Of a stretch of DNA of 64,000 nucleotides, positions 28,163 through 37,841 are shown one piece after another. Below the pieces are notes generated by a model. It saw nothing but the letters and a program-made list of their open reading frames with translations. It ran no database searches and was not told the origin of the DNA. The stretch spans positions 558,001-622,000 of the forward strand of contig CAWFLE010000001.1 of the NCBI GenBank assembly GCA_963816545.1, given 5' to 3'. Position 1 is the first letter of the stretch, and the number at the start of each line of letters is the position of its first letter. A program made the position numbers and the translations under genes. Origin of the DNA: Albimonas sp963816545 (GTDB taxonomy: Bacteria; Pseudomonadota; Alphaproteobacteria; Rhodobacterales; Rhodobacteraceae).

Positions 28163-28191
28163 AATGTAGTGCGGATTAGGCTTTCGCTCAA
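28163..28191 (-). promoter_or_regulatory. Sigma-70 promoter of the rsfS operon
   Basis: On the minus strand TTGAGC (28186-28191), a 17-bp spacer and TACATT (28163-28168). It is the best-matching promoter near the operon and places the transcript start about 35 bp before the rsfS start. Confidence 0.55.
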
Positions 28192-28484
28192 CATGCGTGC
28201 AGGGCGCCTGCGTATAAGGCGCCCGCGCGGGTGAAGCGTTTGATTCCACGAGGCAATGCGCCTGCTCCGCCCGCCCCTGCGGCGTTGACGCGCGGGGGAG
28301 GGCGCCGGCAAGAGGGCGCTCCGGCCCGCCACGCGCCGCGGGCGGAGGCGCCGCCAAGGGCGGTATGCCCGGCGCGGCGCCCTCGCCGGAGGCGAGGCGG
28401 CCAGGGGGCGAGACGTCGCAGCGCGCCGCGGGCGGGCGGCCCGCCAGGGGCGAGACCGCAGGCGCAGCGCCTCCGCCCCGGGCT
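28192..28484. other. GC-rich gap between rsfS promoter and DUF3108 gene
   Basis: Contains a 7-bp inverted repeat (GGGCGCC at 28202-28208, GGCGCCC at 28218-28224) and otherwise very GC-rich sequence with open frames of Arg/Pro/Ala character. No gene is supported. Confidence 0.5.
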
Positions 28485-29228
28485 TCAGCGCAGGTCCACG
28501 CGGGCGGTCGCGGCGCCGAGCGGCCAGTCGATCTCCAGCCGCACCGGCGCCATGTCGCCCTCGACCGGCGCGAGCCAGAGGCGGCGGTCGTATTCCCGCT
28601 CCTCGGTCTCGCGCGGCTCGTCGGCCGGGAAGCCGCCGAGGCGCTTGAGGCGGATCCGGCAGCGCAGCGCCGGGCCGGAATAGGTCCAGTCGCGGTCGGC
28701 GACGAGGCGCTCCTCGCCCTCGTCGATCACGGTCATCTCCATCAGGCGCACCCCGTCGAAGAGCCGCCAGGTCCCGCCGCAGCCCCGCCCCGCCTCGGCC
28801 TGGGCCAGCGTCAGAAGGGCGGCGCTGCCCGGATCGACGGCGGAGGCGAGGGCGCCCTCGGGAAGGGGGGTGAGGGGGCCGTCGGGGGGCGGTCCCGGCT
28901 CCGTCACCACCGGGCGGGCGCCGGGGGAGGGCCAGCGGACCTCGCGCACCCCGTCCTCGCCGTCCATCATGCCGGACACGCGGAAGGTGCGGGGGCCGTC
29001 CTGGATCCGGGTGGTGGTCTGGCGCATCAGGACGTCGGAGAACAGCGTCGCCACGCCCAGCGTGCGGGCGTCCATCACCAGACGGACGCCGTCGGGGATG
29101 GCCTCGCGCGAGATGCGGATGTCGGCCAGCGACAGGGGGCCCCAGTCGAGGTGATAGAGCCGGGAGGCGCGGTCCTGCGCGGCGGCGGGCGCGGCGAGGA
29201 TCAGGGCGAGGGCGAGAGGGCGGAGCAT
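28485..29228 (-). CDS. DUF3108 domain-containing exported protein
   Basis: 247 residues with a signal peptide (MLRPLALALILAAPAAAQ) and a beta-rich domain of the DUF3108 type: LYHLDWGPLSLADIRIS, a mid-region ending in LPEGALASAVDPGSAALLTLAQ, then two strands (MEMTVIDEGEE and RIRLKRLGGF). Members are periplasmic proteins of unknown function. The gene is intact and lies on the same strand as ilvE, 119 bp downstream of it. Confidence 0.75.
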   Translation of the reverse strand: MLRPLALALILAAPAAAQDRASRLYHLDWGPLSLADIRISREAIPDGVRLVMDARTLGVATLFSDVLMRQTTTRIQDGPRTFRVSGMMDGEDGVREVRWPSPGARPVVTEPGPPPDGPLTPLPEGALASAVDPGSAALLTLAQAEAGRGCGGTWRLFDGVRLMEMTVIDEGEERLVADRDWTYSGPALRCRIRLKRLGGFPADEPRETEEREYDRRLWLAPVEGDMAPVRLEIDWPLGAATARVDLR

Positions 29229-29347
29229 CGGGGCGCCTCCATCAGGGATCCCGATGATACGCGCCGTAGCGCGGGCCGGCGCCGCGCCGCTCGCTCACGT
29301 TCCCGCGACGGAGGCGGGCCGGAGGCGTCTCCGGCCCGCCTCGCGCC

Positions 29348-30223
29348 TCAGCGGTTGCCGCGGACGTGCTTCTCGTAGTCCGTGGCGATGCCGACGGCCA
29401 TGGGCCCCACGTCGAAGGTCCAGTCGCCGATCCTGCCCACCGGGGTGACCTCGGCGGCGGTGCCGGTCAGCCAGCACTGCTCGAACCCCTCCAGCTCCTC
29501 GGGCATGACGTGCCGCTCCTCGACCTCGGTTCCCTGCGTCTTCAGGAGGCCGATCACCGTCTGGCGGGTGAGGCCGTTGAGGAAGCAGTCCGGCGTCGGG
29601 GTGATGACCTTGCCGCCCTTGGTGAAGAAGATGTTGGCGCCCGTCGCCTCCGCCACATAGCCGCGGTAGTCCATCATCAGCGCGTCCGAGCAGCCCTTGG
29701 CCTGCGCCGCATGCTTGGACATGGTGCAGATCATGTAGAGCCCGGCCGCCTTGGCGTGGCAGGGGATCGTCTCCGGCGACGGGCGCTTCCACTTCGAGAT
29801 GTCGAGCTTCGCGCCCGTGGTCTTGGCGTCGCCGTAGTAGGCGCCCCATTCCCAGACCGCGACCGCCAGGTGCACGGGGTTCAGCGCCGCGGCGACGCCC
29901 ATGTCCTCGCCCGAGCCGCGCCACATCACGGCGCGCACATAGGCGTCCTTCAGCCCGTTCGCCTCCAGCGCCTTCGCCTTGGCGGCGTCGATGTCGTCCG
30001 CCGTCCACGGAGAGGGGATGTCCATCGCCTTCGCGGAGGCCAGCAGACGCTCCGAATGCTCGCGGCCCCGGAAGATGACGCCGCCATAGGCGCGCTCGCC
30101 CTCGAAGACCGACGAGGCGTAGTGCAGCGCGTGGGTCAGTACGTGGACCTTCGCCTCGCGCCACGGCACAAGCGCGCCGTCCATCCAGATGAACCCGTCG
30201 CGGTCGTCGTAGGCCCCGGTCAT
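29348..30223 (-). CDS. ilvE: Branched-chain amino acid aminotransferase
   Basis: 291-residue fold-type IV PLP enzyme that transfers amino groups between glutamate and the keto acids of valine, leucine and isoleucine. Motifs: WMDGALVPWREAKVHVLTHALHYASSVFEGERAY at the start, the lysine-containing CHAKAAGLYMICT, DYRGYVAEATGANIFF and ECWLTGTAAEVTPVG-like CWLTGTAAEVTPVGRIG. The length is normal. It is divergent from petP across 181 bp. Confidence 0.93.
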   Translation of the reverse strand: MTGAYDDRDGFIWMDGALVPWREAKVHVLTHALHYASSVFEGERAYGGVIFRGREHSERLLASAKAMDIPSPWTADDIDAAKAKALEANGLKDAYVRAVMWRGSGEDMGVAAALNPVHLAVAVWEWGAYYGDAKTTGAKLDISKWKRPSPETIPCHAKAAGLYMICTMSKHAAQAKGCSDALMMDYRGYVAEATGANIFFTKGGKVITPTPDCFLNGLTRQTVIGLLKTQGTEVEERHVMPEELEGFEQCWLTGTAAEVTPVGRIGDWTFDVGPMAVGIATDYEKHVRGNR

Positions 30224-30368
30224 GGCGAATTCCCGTATCGTCCCTGCCCGCGTCCGGGCGGGCGTTTCCTCGTGTGCGGCGCGTCCCGGTTTTGCGGGTT
30301 GTGTCGCGGTTGCGGCGGCGGAAGAAAGAAAATTTCATCCGACGGGTGGCAGCGCTATCATTCGACGC

Positions 30369-30397
30369 TTGGACAGTCAACAAGGCTGACGTAAAAT
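30369..30397 (+). promoter_or_regulatory. Promoter of petPR, apparently giving a leaderless transcript
   Basis: TTGGAC (30369-30374), 17-bp spacer, TAAAAT (30392-30397), the best sigma-70 match in the window. The -10 box ends 7 bases before the petP ATG, so transcription would start at or next to the start codon. GTCA-N7-TGAC inside the spacer (30376-30390) is a possible operator for autoregulation. Confidence 0.6.
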
Positions 30398-30404
30398 CCC
30401 CCGC

Positions 30405-30947
30405 ATGGACAAGACCGACGCCCGCCCCCGCATCGCCCCCCGCCGCCCCGGCCCCAGCCGGGGGGACCAGCTTCTGTTCCTCACGGACGCGCAGCTCCGC
30501 CAGGGGGTGGAGCTGATGTTCTTCGCCTACCGGGACATGGTCTCGGACGCCGACCGGGTGCTGGAGACGCGCGGCTACGGGCGCGCGCATCACCGTTGCC
30601 TGCATTTCGTGTGGCGCCGGCCCGGCATGTCGGTGACCGAGCTGCTGGAGACGCTGCGCGTGACCAAGCAGTCCCTGAACCGGGTGCTGCGGCAACTGGT
30701 GGAGGACGGGCTGATTCGCTCGGAGGTGGGACCGACGGACCGCCGCCAGCGCCTGCTGACCCTGACCGGGGAGGGGGAGGCGCTTGTCCGCAGCCTGTCG
30801 GACGCGCAGAATGCCCGGATGAGGCGCGTCTTCATGGAGGCCGGCGCCGACGCGGTGCAGGGGTTCAAGGCGGTGCTGGCGGGGATGGTGGACGAACGCT
30901 CGCGCGAGGCGGTGCTGGCGATGGTCAACGACCAGGGCGCCCCGTGA
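30405..30947 (+). CDS. petP: MarR-family transcriptional regulator, PetP-like
   Basis: 180 residues with a winged helix of the MarR family: HRCLHFVWRRPGMSVTELLETLRVTKQSLNRVLRQLVEDGLI followed by the wing VGPTDRRQRLLTLT. The overlap with an OmpR-type regulator (GTGA) matches petP-petR of Rhodobacter capsulatus, where the pair is needed for cytochrome bc1 expression and growth. Here the bc1 genes are not adjacent. No ribosome site precedes the ATG, which agrees with the promoter lying only 7 bases upstream. Confidence 0.8.
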   Translation: MDKTDARPRIAPRRPGPSRGDQLLFLTDAQLRQGVELMFFAYRDMVSDADRVLETRGYGRAHHRCLHFVWRRPGMSVTELLETLRVTKQSLNRVLRQLVEDGLIRSEVGPTDRRQRLLTLTGEGEALVRSLSDAQNARMRRVFMEAGADAVQGFKAVLAGMVDERSREAVLAMVNDQGAP

Positions 30948-31672
30948 CCGACGCCATGGAGGAGACGCGCCCGGAGGCGCCGGCGGCGGAGCCGGACGCC
31001 CATATCCTCGTGGTCGATGACGACGAGCGCATCCGAACGCTGCTCAAGCGCTACCTGACCCGGTCAGGGTTCTACGTGACCGCGGCGCGGGACGCGGCCC
31101 ACGCCCGCCGCCTGCTGGCGGGACTGGAGTTCGACCTGCTGGTGGTGGACGTGATGATGCCCGGCGAGGACGGGCTGAGCCTGACGCGCGCGCTCCGCCC
31201 CTCGCTGCGGACCCCGGTGCTGCTGCTGACCGCGCGCGGCGCCGCGGAGGACCGGATCGCGGGGCTGGAGGTCGGGGCCGACGACTACCTGCCCAAGCCG
31301 TTCGAGCCGCGGGAGCTGCTGCTGCGCATCGGCGCCATCCTGCGCCGCGTGCAGCCGGTGAAGCCGAGGCCGGAGCCGCCGCGGACCCTGAGCCTCGGGT
31401 CGGTGCGCTACGACGTCTCGCGCGGGGAGCTGTGGCGCGGGGACGAGCCGATCCGCCTGACCAGCACCGAGGCCGCCCTGATGCGCGTCTTCGCCCGCAC
31501 CCCCCATGAGGCGGTGGACCGGATGACCCTGCTGGCGGAGCTGGACGACGCGCAGGAGCGGGCGGTGGACGTGCAGGTCACCCGCCTGCGCCGCAAGATC
31601 GAGGTGGACCCGCGCGCGCCCCGGTATCTCCAGACCGTGCGCGGATCGGGCTACATGCTGACGCCGGACTGA
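30944..31672 (+). CDS. petR: OmpR-family response regulator, PetR-like
   Basis: About 242 residues: receiver domain (ILVVDDDERIRTLLKRYL, DLLVVDVMMPGEDG with the phospho-acceptor aspartate, LLLTARG, GADDYLPKPFEPRELLLRI with the conserved lysine) and a C-terminal winged helix (LTSTEAALMRVFARTPHE, DVQVTRLRRKIEVDPRAPRYLQTVRGSGYML). The GTG at 30944 overlaps the petP stop; ATG at 30956 is the alternative. No histidine kinase gene is adjacent, and in R. capsulatus PetR is thought to work without a dedicated kinase. Confidence 0.83.
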   Translation: MTDAMEETRPEAPAAEPDAHILVVDDDERIRTLLKRYLTRSGFYVTAARDAAHARRLLAGLEFDLLVVDVMMPGEDGLSLTRALRPSLRTPVLLLTARGAAEDRIAGLEVGADDYLPKPFEPRELLLRIGAILRRVQPVKPRPEPPRTLSLGSVRYDVSRGELWRGDEPIRLTSTEAALMRVFARTPHEAVDRMTLLAELDDAQERAVDVQVTRLRRKIEVDPRAPRYLQTVRGSGYMLTPD

Positions 31673-31789
31673 GGGGGCCCAGCAGGGCCGGTTCCGGCTC
31701 GACCGTCGCCAGTCGTTGCGGGCCGCCCGCCGCGCGGAGGCGGGCGCGCCGCAGGAAGCGATCCCCCCCGCGGCGCGCCTTGCGGAGCC

Positions 31790-32602
31790 TCAGACGAGGC
31801 CCTGCGCCTCCAGATAGGCCATCGAGGCGGGGATCTTCGCCTTGTCGCGCAGCTCCAGCACCAGGCGGGGGCGGCGGCCGTGGGCCTCCAGCGCGCGGAA
31901 GACGCCGTGCCAGCGGATGGTCCCCTCGCCCAGGCTCCAGTGGCGGTCGGCGTAGCCGTCGGCGTCCTGGAGGTGGACATGCTCCAGCATCTCGCCGGCC
32001 GAGGAGATGAAGCAATCCACCGGCGGCGCGCCCGTGGAGCCGTGGGCGTAGTGGGCGTGGCCCGTGTCCACCGACAGCCGCACGCGGTCCGAGCCGAAGC
32101 TCTCGGCCAGGCGGCGGCGGTCGGACGGGTCCTTGTCCATGATGTTCTCGATGACCAGCGTGACGCCCTGGTCCTCGGCCCGCTTCACCACGGCCTTCAG
32201 GGTGTCATGCGTGAACTCGATCACCTTCGACCGCGCCTCGGGAAGCATGTCGAGGTTGTTGTGATCCCAGGTCGTGTAGGGCGAGTGGATCACCATCTGG
32301 TCGGCGCCCACCGCCTCGCATACGTCGAGGCCCTGCATCATGCGCTTCTCCACCACGCGGCGGATCTCGGGGTCCATGGAGTGGATGGTGAAGCCCCAGA
32401 ACGGCCCGTGGATGCCGATGCGGCCCTTGTGACCGTCGAGCTGGCGGCGCGCCTCCTCGGCCATCGGGCGCCAGTCGCTCTCCAGCGCCTCGGCGGTGTG
32501 GAAGCTCTGGAGCTCCACGTCGCGGTCCTTGTCGAACAGCCAGTCGCGGTAGGTGGCAAGCTGGTCCACGGGCAGGCAGGCGCCGATCACGAGCTCGGTC
32601 AT
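31790..32602 (-). CDS. Sugar phosphate isomerase/epimerase-like TIM-barrel protein
   Basis: 270 residues of the AP-endonuclease family 2 / xylose-isomerase-like TIM barrel. Metal-site elements are visible: GRIGIHGPFWGF, MVIHSPYTTWDHNN, LVIENIMDKDPSDR with the metal glutamate, LSVDTGHAHYAHG, MLEHVHLQDADGYADRHWSLGEGTIRW. The ATG at 32602 has AAAGGA 8 bases upstream; an ATG 9 bases earlier would hide that site. It is divergent from the peptide-type ABC importer, so it may act on something that importer brings in. The substrate is unknown. Confidence 0.85.
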   Translation of the reverse strand: MTELVIGACLPVDQLATYRDWLFDKDRDVELQSFHTAEALESDWRPMAEEARRQLDGHKGRIGIHGPFWGFTIHSMDPEIRRVVEKRMMQGLDVCEAVGADQMVIHSPYTTWDHNNLDMLPEARSKVIEFTHDTLKAVVKRAEDQGVTLVIENIMDKDPSDRRRLAESFGSDRVRLSVDTGHAHYAHGSTGAPPVDCFISSAGEMLEHVHLQDADGYADRHWSLGEGTIRWHGVFRALEAHGRRPRLVLELRDKAKIPASMAYLEAQGLV

Positions 32603-32843
32603 GCGGGTCATCCTTTCGGGGAGGGTCGAACCCCGTCCGCATAACGGGCCCGCATGACGCCCCTGCGTCGGGCGCGTCAACGTTTCGTCGCGCGCCGGGC
32701 GGACAGGTCCGCCGATCCGTCCCCGCGCTTCGTCGCGGAACCTTGCCCTCCGGGTCAATGCCGCGTCGCACAACGCCCGCATGGTCCTCGCGTCGTCGGA
32801 GGCCGCCGCCCCCGGCGCCCGTCTTCGTTGCACGAGGGACAGC

Positions 32844-34490
32844 ATGAACGCCCGATCCAACCTAGTCCGGTCCGCGCTGGCCGGCCTCGCCGCGCTCGCG
32901 GCCGGGGCCGCGAGCGCGCAGACCGACGACCGGCCCACGATCACCGTGGCGGTCCAGGACATCGTGACCTCCGGCGCGCTCGACGTGATGCGCGAGCGTT
33001 CGAACGTCGGCGCCCGGGTCTTCCACTCGATCTTCGAGGGGCTGATCGACTACGAGCGGCAGGACCCGAACCTGCCGCGGAAGCCGATGCTCGCCACCGA
33101 GTGGCGGCAGGTGGACGACAACACCGTCGAGCTGAAGCTGCGCGAGGGGGTGGTCTTCCACAACGGCGACGTGATGGACGCCGACGACGTGGTCTTCACC
33201 TTCTCGCCCGAGCGGTTCGGCCTGCTGCCCGAGCAGGTGGCCGCGCAGGAGCAGGGGGCGGAGCTCTTCACCCGCAACGTCTCGGGCGTGCGCGGCAAGG
33301 TTCCGCCGCCGGAGGTCGGGGCGATCTACAAGCGGTCCTGGCCGCTGCTGGACCGGGTGGAGAAGGTGGACGACATGACCGTCCGCTTCGTCACCTCGCA
33401 GCCCGATCCGACGCTGATCGGGCGGATCTCTCGCATGGGGTCGGAGATCTATTCGGAGCGGGCGTATCGCGAGGCCGAGAGCTGGCTCGCCCACGCCCAG
33501 GCGCCCGTCGGTACCGGGCCTTACAAGGTGGTCCGCTTCCAGGACGACAACATCCTGGAGCTGGAGGCGCATGACGCCTACTGGGGCGGCACGCCGCCCA
33601 TCAGGACCCTGCGCTTCGTGGTGGTCCCCGAGGTCGCGTCGCGCGTCAACGGCCTGCTGTCCGGCGAATACGACTTCATCACCGACGTCCCCCCCGACCA
33701 GATCGAGATCATCGAGCAGGCCGAGGGCGTGGAGGTCGTCGGCGGTCCCATCACCAACCACCGCCTGATGGTGTTCGACAAGAACAACGGCGCGATGAAG
33801 AACCCGAAGGTGCGCCAGGCCATCACCCACGCCATCGACCGCCAGCTGATCGTCGATGCGCTGTGGGGCGGCCGCACTCGCGTCCCGCCGGGGCTGCAGT
33901 GGGAATACTACGGCGACATGTTCATCGACGGCTGGGAAGTCCCCCAATACGACCCCGAGCTGGCGAAGAAGCTGCTGGACGAGGCCGGCTATGATGGCGA
34001 GCTCATCGTGATGCGGGTGCTGAACAACTACTACACCAACCAGGTCTCCACCGCCCAGATCAACGCCGAGTCCTTCCGCCAGATCGGGCTCAACATCGAC
34101 TTCCAGATGAAGGAGAACTGGCAGCAGATCATGGATCCGTCCGACAACCGGGCGATCCGCGACTGGTCGAACTCCGCGCCCTTCCCGGATCCGGTGGCCT
34201 CCATCGTCAACCAGCACTGCCCCAACGGCGGGCAGCAGCAGTCCGGCGAATGGACCAACGCGGAGTTCAACGAGAGTTGCGTGATCCTCGAGACCTCCAT
34301 GGACCATGACGCCCGCAAGGCCGCGTTCAAGCGGATGCTGGAGATCATCGAGCGGGAGGATCCGGGCTACACCGTCCTCCACCAGAACGTGATCTTCTAC
34401 GGCAAGCGCAAGGACATCGCGTGGGAGTGGTCGGGCCTCCAGTCCATGGACTTCCGCGCCGACAACTTCGCGATCCAGCCGTCGAACTGA
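32844..34490 (+). CDS. ABC transporter substrate-binding protein, peptide/nickel family
   Basis: 548-residue periplasmic binding protein of SBP family 5. Signal peptide to about residue 26 (LAALAAGAASAQ), then LATEWRQVDDNTVELKLREGVVFHNGD with the family signature, APVGTGPYKVVRFQ, AYWGGTPPIRTLRF and KNPKVRQAITHAIDR. GAGGGA lies ahead of the ATG at 32844. The frame extends upstream to 32781 without need. It is the first gene of an importer with two ATPases and two permeases downstream. Ligand unknown: oligopeptide, dipeptide or glycoside are possible. Confidence 0.9.
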   Translation: MNARSNLVRSALAGLAALAAGAASAQTDDRPTITVAVQDIVTSGALDVMRERSNVGARVFHSIFEGLIDYERQDPNLPRKPMLATEWRQVDDNTVELKLREGVVFHNGDVMDADDVVFTFSPERFGLLPEQVAAQEQGAELFTRNVSGVRGKVPPPEVGAIYKRSWPLLDRVEKVDDMTVRFVTSQPDPTLIGRISRMGSEIYSERAYREAESWLAHAQAPVGTGPYKVVRFQDDNILELEAHDAYWGGTPPIRTLRFVVVPEVASRVNGLLSGEYDFITDVPPDQIEIIEQAEGVEVVGGPITNHRLMVFDKNNGAMKNPKVRQAITHAIDRQLIVDALWGGRTRVPPGLQWEYYGDMFIDGWEVPQYDPELAKKLLDEAGYDGELIVMRVLNNYYTNQVSTAQINAESFRQIGLNIDFQMKENWQQIMDPSDNRAIRDWSNSAPFPDPVASIVNQHCPNGGQQQSGEWTNAEFNESCVILETSMDHDARKAAFKRMLEIIEREDPGYTVLHQNVIFYGKRKDIAWEWSGLQSMDFRADNFAIQPSN

Positions 34491-34545
34491 GCGACCGGGC
34501 CGGGGCGCGAAGTTCCCGGCCCATTTCTTCATCCCGGAGCGCGCC

Positions 34546-35566
34546 ATGACCCCGCCCCTGATGGCCCTGCGCGGCCTGACCGTGGATTTCGACATCGGCC
34601 GCCGCTACGTGCGCGCCCTGCACGGCGTGGACATGGAGGTCCGGCGCGGCGAGACGCTGGGCGTGGTGGGCGAGAGCGGCTGCGGCAAGTCCATCACCTG
34701 GCTCGCTGCGCTGGGGCTGCTGCCGGGCGCGAAGGTGGGCGGGTCGGCGATGCTGGAGGGGCAGGAGCTGGCGGGCGCCCCGGAGCGCCGGCTCGTGGCC
34801 GTGCGGGGCGGGCGCGATCGCGCTGATCTTTCAGGACCCGGCCTCGGCGCTGAACCCGGTGCACCGGATCGGCCGCCAGATCGGCGAGGCGCTGCGCCTG
34901 CATCGCGGCCTTCGCGGAAGCGCGGCGCGGGCCGAGGCGAAGCGGCTGTTGGACCGCGTGGGGATCGCGAACGCGGCCCAGCGGCTGGACGAATACCCCC
35001 ATGAGCTCTCGGGCGGCATGAACCAGCGGGCGATGATCGCCATGGCGCTGGCCGGAGAGCCGGAGCTGCTGATCGCGGACGAGCCGACCACCGCGCTCGA
35101 CGCCACCATCCAGGCCCAGATCCTCGACCTGCTGCGGGAGCTTCAGGCGGAGACGGGGATGGGCATGGTCCTGATCTCCCACGATCTGGGCGTGATCGCC
35201 GACACCGCGGACCGGGTGGCGGTGATGTATTCGGGGCGCGTGGTGGAGGAGGCCTCGGCCGACGCGCTGTTCGACCGCCCCGCCCATCCCTACGCCCGCG
35301 GGCTGCTGGCCGCCCTGCCCGACATGGAGGGGCCGAAGCGGCGGCTGGAGGCGATTCCCGGCGCCGTGCCCCCGCCGCACCTCCTGCCCAGGGGCTGCGC
35401 CTTCGCCGCCCGCTGCCCGCATGTGCATGGCGTATGCGAGCAGGCGCCCCCCTCGCTGCGGCCCGTGCCGGGAGCGCCTGCGCGCCTCGCGGCCTGCGCG
35501 CGGCTTGAATCGCTGTTCCACCCGGCGCCCGCGGCCGCGGCCCCGCTTCGGACCGTCCGGGCGTGA
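34546..35566 (+). pseudogene. Peptide ABC transporter ATPase (DppD/OppD type), one frameshift
   Basis: The N-terminal part carries Walker A GESGCGKS (about residues 45-52); the rest, one frame over, carries ALIFQDPASALNPV (Q-loop), HELSGGMNQRAMIAMALA (signature), LLIADEPTTALD (Walker B), VLISHDLGVIADTADRV and the C-terminal oligopeptide domain with GCAFAARCPHVHGVC. An extra G in the run near 34807 separates them. All motifs are otherwise intact, so a single-base sequence error is likely. The gene lies 55 bp after the binding protein. Confidence 0.88.
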
Positions 35567-35642
35567 CCCTCCCCGGACCGCGGGGCCCCGGCCCCGCCTG
35601 CGCCCCCCGCCCCGCACCCGATCGTCACCGGAACCTGCCCGC

Positions 35643-36665
35643 ATGACCGAACCGCTTCTCGTCGCCCGCGACCTCGCGCGCCACTACCCCGTCTCCCTGC
35701 CCGGAGGCCTCTTCGGCCGCCGCGCCACGCTCAAGGCCGTGGACGGCGTCAGTTTCGAGGTCGGCCGCGGCTGCGTGCTGGGGCTGGTGGGGGAAAGCGG
35801 CTGCGGCAAGTCCACCACCGCGAAGCTGGCGCTGGGGACCGTGCCGCCCTCGGCCGGGGAGATTCGCTTCGACGGGGCGCCGGTGCCCGCCGATCATGGC
35901 GGAGACTGGCGCAGGCTGCGGCGGCGGATGCAGATGATCTACCAGGACCCGCTGGGCGCGCTGGACCGCCGCCTGCCGGTCCTGACCCAGATCGCCGAGC
36001 CGTTCGACATCCACCGCCCCGACATGCCCCGCGCGGAGCGTCGGGACCGCGCCGCCGCGCTGATGGACGCGGTGGGCCTGCGCCCGGACCAGGCCGGCAG
36101 CTACCCGCATGAGCTTTCGGGCGGCCAGCGCCAGCGGGTGGTGATCGCGCGGGCGCTGGCGCTCGACCCAGAATTGCTGGTCTGCGACGAGCCGGTCTCG
36201 GCGCTCGACGTCTCGATCCAGGCGCAGGTCATGAACCTGCTGGACGACCTGCGGGCCCGCACCGGCTTCGCCATGCTGTTCATCAGCCATGACCTGAAGG
36301 TGGTCCGGCAGGTCGCGGACCGGGTGGCGGTGATGTATCTCGGCCGGATCGTGGAGGAGGGGGCGCCCGAGGAGGTGTTCCACGACCCCCTGCATCCCTA
36401 CGCGCAGGCGCTGGTCTCCGCCGCGCCGACGCCGCGCACGCGGGGGCGGCGGGATCGGATCGTGCTGCGGGGCGATCCGCCGAACCCGGTGGACAGGCCC
36501 GCGGGCTGTCCGTTCCACCCCCGCTGCCCCGTGGCCGTCGCCCGCTGCGCCACGGACGTGCCGGCGCTGACCCGCGACGCCGGGCGCGCCGTGGCCTGCC
36601 ACCTGGCGCGATCCGCCGGCGGAGGCCTCGCGCCCGCGCCGCGTGCGCGACCGGAGGCGGCGTGA
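35643..36665 (+). CDS. Peptide ABC transporter ATPase (DppF/OppF type)
   Basis: 340-residue second ATPase of the importer: LVGESGCGKSTTAKLALG (Walker A), MQMIYQDPLGALDRRL (Q-loop), HELSGGQRQRVVIARALALDPELLVCDEPVSALD (signature and Walker B), LLFISHDLKVVRQ-like MLFISHDLKVV, and the C-terminal domain FHPRCPVAVARC. It is intact. The ATG at 35643 starts MTEPLLVARDLARHY. The 237-bp stretch after it up to the permease gene holds an open frame of low-complexity residues but no recognised gene. Confidence 0.92.
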   Translation: MTEPLLVARDLARHYPVSLPGGLFGRRATLKAVDGVSFEVGRGCVLGLVGESGCGKSTTAKLALGTVPPSAGEIRFDGAPVPADHGGDWRRLRRRMQMIYQDPLGALDRRLPVLTQIAEPFDIHRPDMPRAERRDRAAALMDAVGLRPDQAGSYPHELSGGQRQRVVIARALALDPELLVCDEPVSALDVSIQAQVMNLLDDLRARTGFAMLFISHDLKVVRQVADRVAVMYLGRIVEEGAPEEVFHDPLHPYAQALVSAAPTPRTRGRRDRIVLRGDPPNPVDRPAGCPFHPRCPVAVARCATDVPALTRDAGRAVACHLARSAGGGLAPAPRARPEAA

Positions 36666-36902
36666 TGGCCGACCCCTCGACCGGCGGCCGGCTCGGCGCT
36701 TCCGCGGCCGCAGATCGCCGCGGGCGCGCCCGCCATGTCCGAAGCTTTCAGGGCGCATGCCCGTCGTCGAAGGCCCCGGAGGAGCTCGCCATCCTCGCGC
36801 GGGGCGCCGGACGCCTGGCGTCGGCGGCGGATCCGCCGCCCCGAGCCGCGCCGACGGCCGAACGCGCCTCTCCTTCCCCGCTCCCTGCATGAGGACCGCC
36901 TG

Positions 36903-37835
36903 ATGTTCGCCTATGCCCTGTCCCGGATCGGCCGGGCCCTGATCACGGTCGCGCTGATCGTCACGGTTGCGTTCGTGATCCTGCGCCTGACCGGAGACCC
37001 CGCCATCATCATCCTCGGCCCCGACGCGCCGCCCCTGGCCTACGAGGCGTTCCGGCGCAACTGGGGCCTCGATGAGCCGATCTGGGTCCAGTATTTCGCC
37101 TATTTCCGCGCCATCGCCGAGGGTGACCTCGGCCGCTCCATGCGCGACGGCCGCTCCGCGCTGGAGGTGGTGGGCGAGCGCATCCCCCTCACCCTCGCCC
37201 TCACCCTCCCGGCGCTGGCCTTCAACCTGATCCTCGGCCTCGGCGCGGGGATCCTCGCGGCCCTGCACCGCAACTCCTGGATCGACCGCACCATCATGGC
37301 CGTCTCGGTCATGGGCTTCACGGTGCCGAGCTTCGTCATGGGCCTGACCCTCGCCCTGATCTTCGCGGTGAAGCTGCGGGTCCTCCCCTCCGGCGGGTCC
37401 GAGACCTGGGCCCATGCCGTGCTCCCCATCGTCTCCATGGGCCTGATCGGGGCGGCGGTGATCGCCCGCTTCACCCGTTCGGCGATGCTGGAGGTGCTGG
37501 GCCAGCCCTATATCCGCACCGCCTCCGCCAAGGGGCTGCGCTGGCGCCAGGTGGTGATCTCCCACGCGCTGCCCAACGCGGCCATCCCCACGCTGACCAT
37601 CATCGGGTTCATGGTCGGCAGCCTCGTCGCGGGCGCGGTGGTGGTGGAGAGCATCTTCTCCTGGCCCGGGGTGGGCCGCCTGCTGGTGGGGGCGGTGGCG
37701 AACCGGGACCTCGCGGTGGTGCAGACCATCCTTCTTTTCATCGGCTTCGCCATGGTCGCCGCGAACCTCGCGGTCGATCTCGCCTACGGGTGGATCGACC
37801 CGCGGCTGCGCGTCAAGAAGCTCCAGCCCGCCTGA
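36903..37835 (+). CDS. Peptide ABC transporter permease (DppB type)
   Basis: 310-residue inner-membrane permease with six predicted helices: an N-terminal helix (ALITVALIVTVAFVIL), a periplasmic loop with LGLDEPIWVQYFAYFRAIAEGDLGRS-type sequence (NWGLDEPIWVQY), the EAA-like coupling loop (YIRTASAKGLRWRQVVISHALPNAAIPTL) and a C-terminal FSWPGVGRLLVGAV region typical of DppB. The ATG at 36903 fits; the open frame upstream is not conserved. It ends 6 bp before its partner permease. Confidence 0.9.
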   Translation: MFAYALSRIGRALITVALIVTVAFVILRLTGDPAIIILGPDAPPLAYEAFRRNWGLDEPIWVQYFAYFRAIAEGDLGRSMRDGRSALEVVGERIPLTLALTLPALAFNLILGLGAGILAALHRNSWIDRTIMAVSVMGFTVPSFVMGLTLALIFAVKLRVLPSGGSETWAHAVLPIVSMGLIGAAVIARFTRSAMLEVLGQPYIRTASAKGLRWRQVVISHALPNAAIPTLTIIGFMVGSLVAGAVVVESIFSWPGVGRLLVGAVANRDLAVVQTILLFIGFAMVAANLAVDLAYGWIDPRLRVKKLQPA

Positions 37836-37841
37836 GGGATC

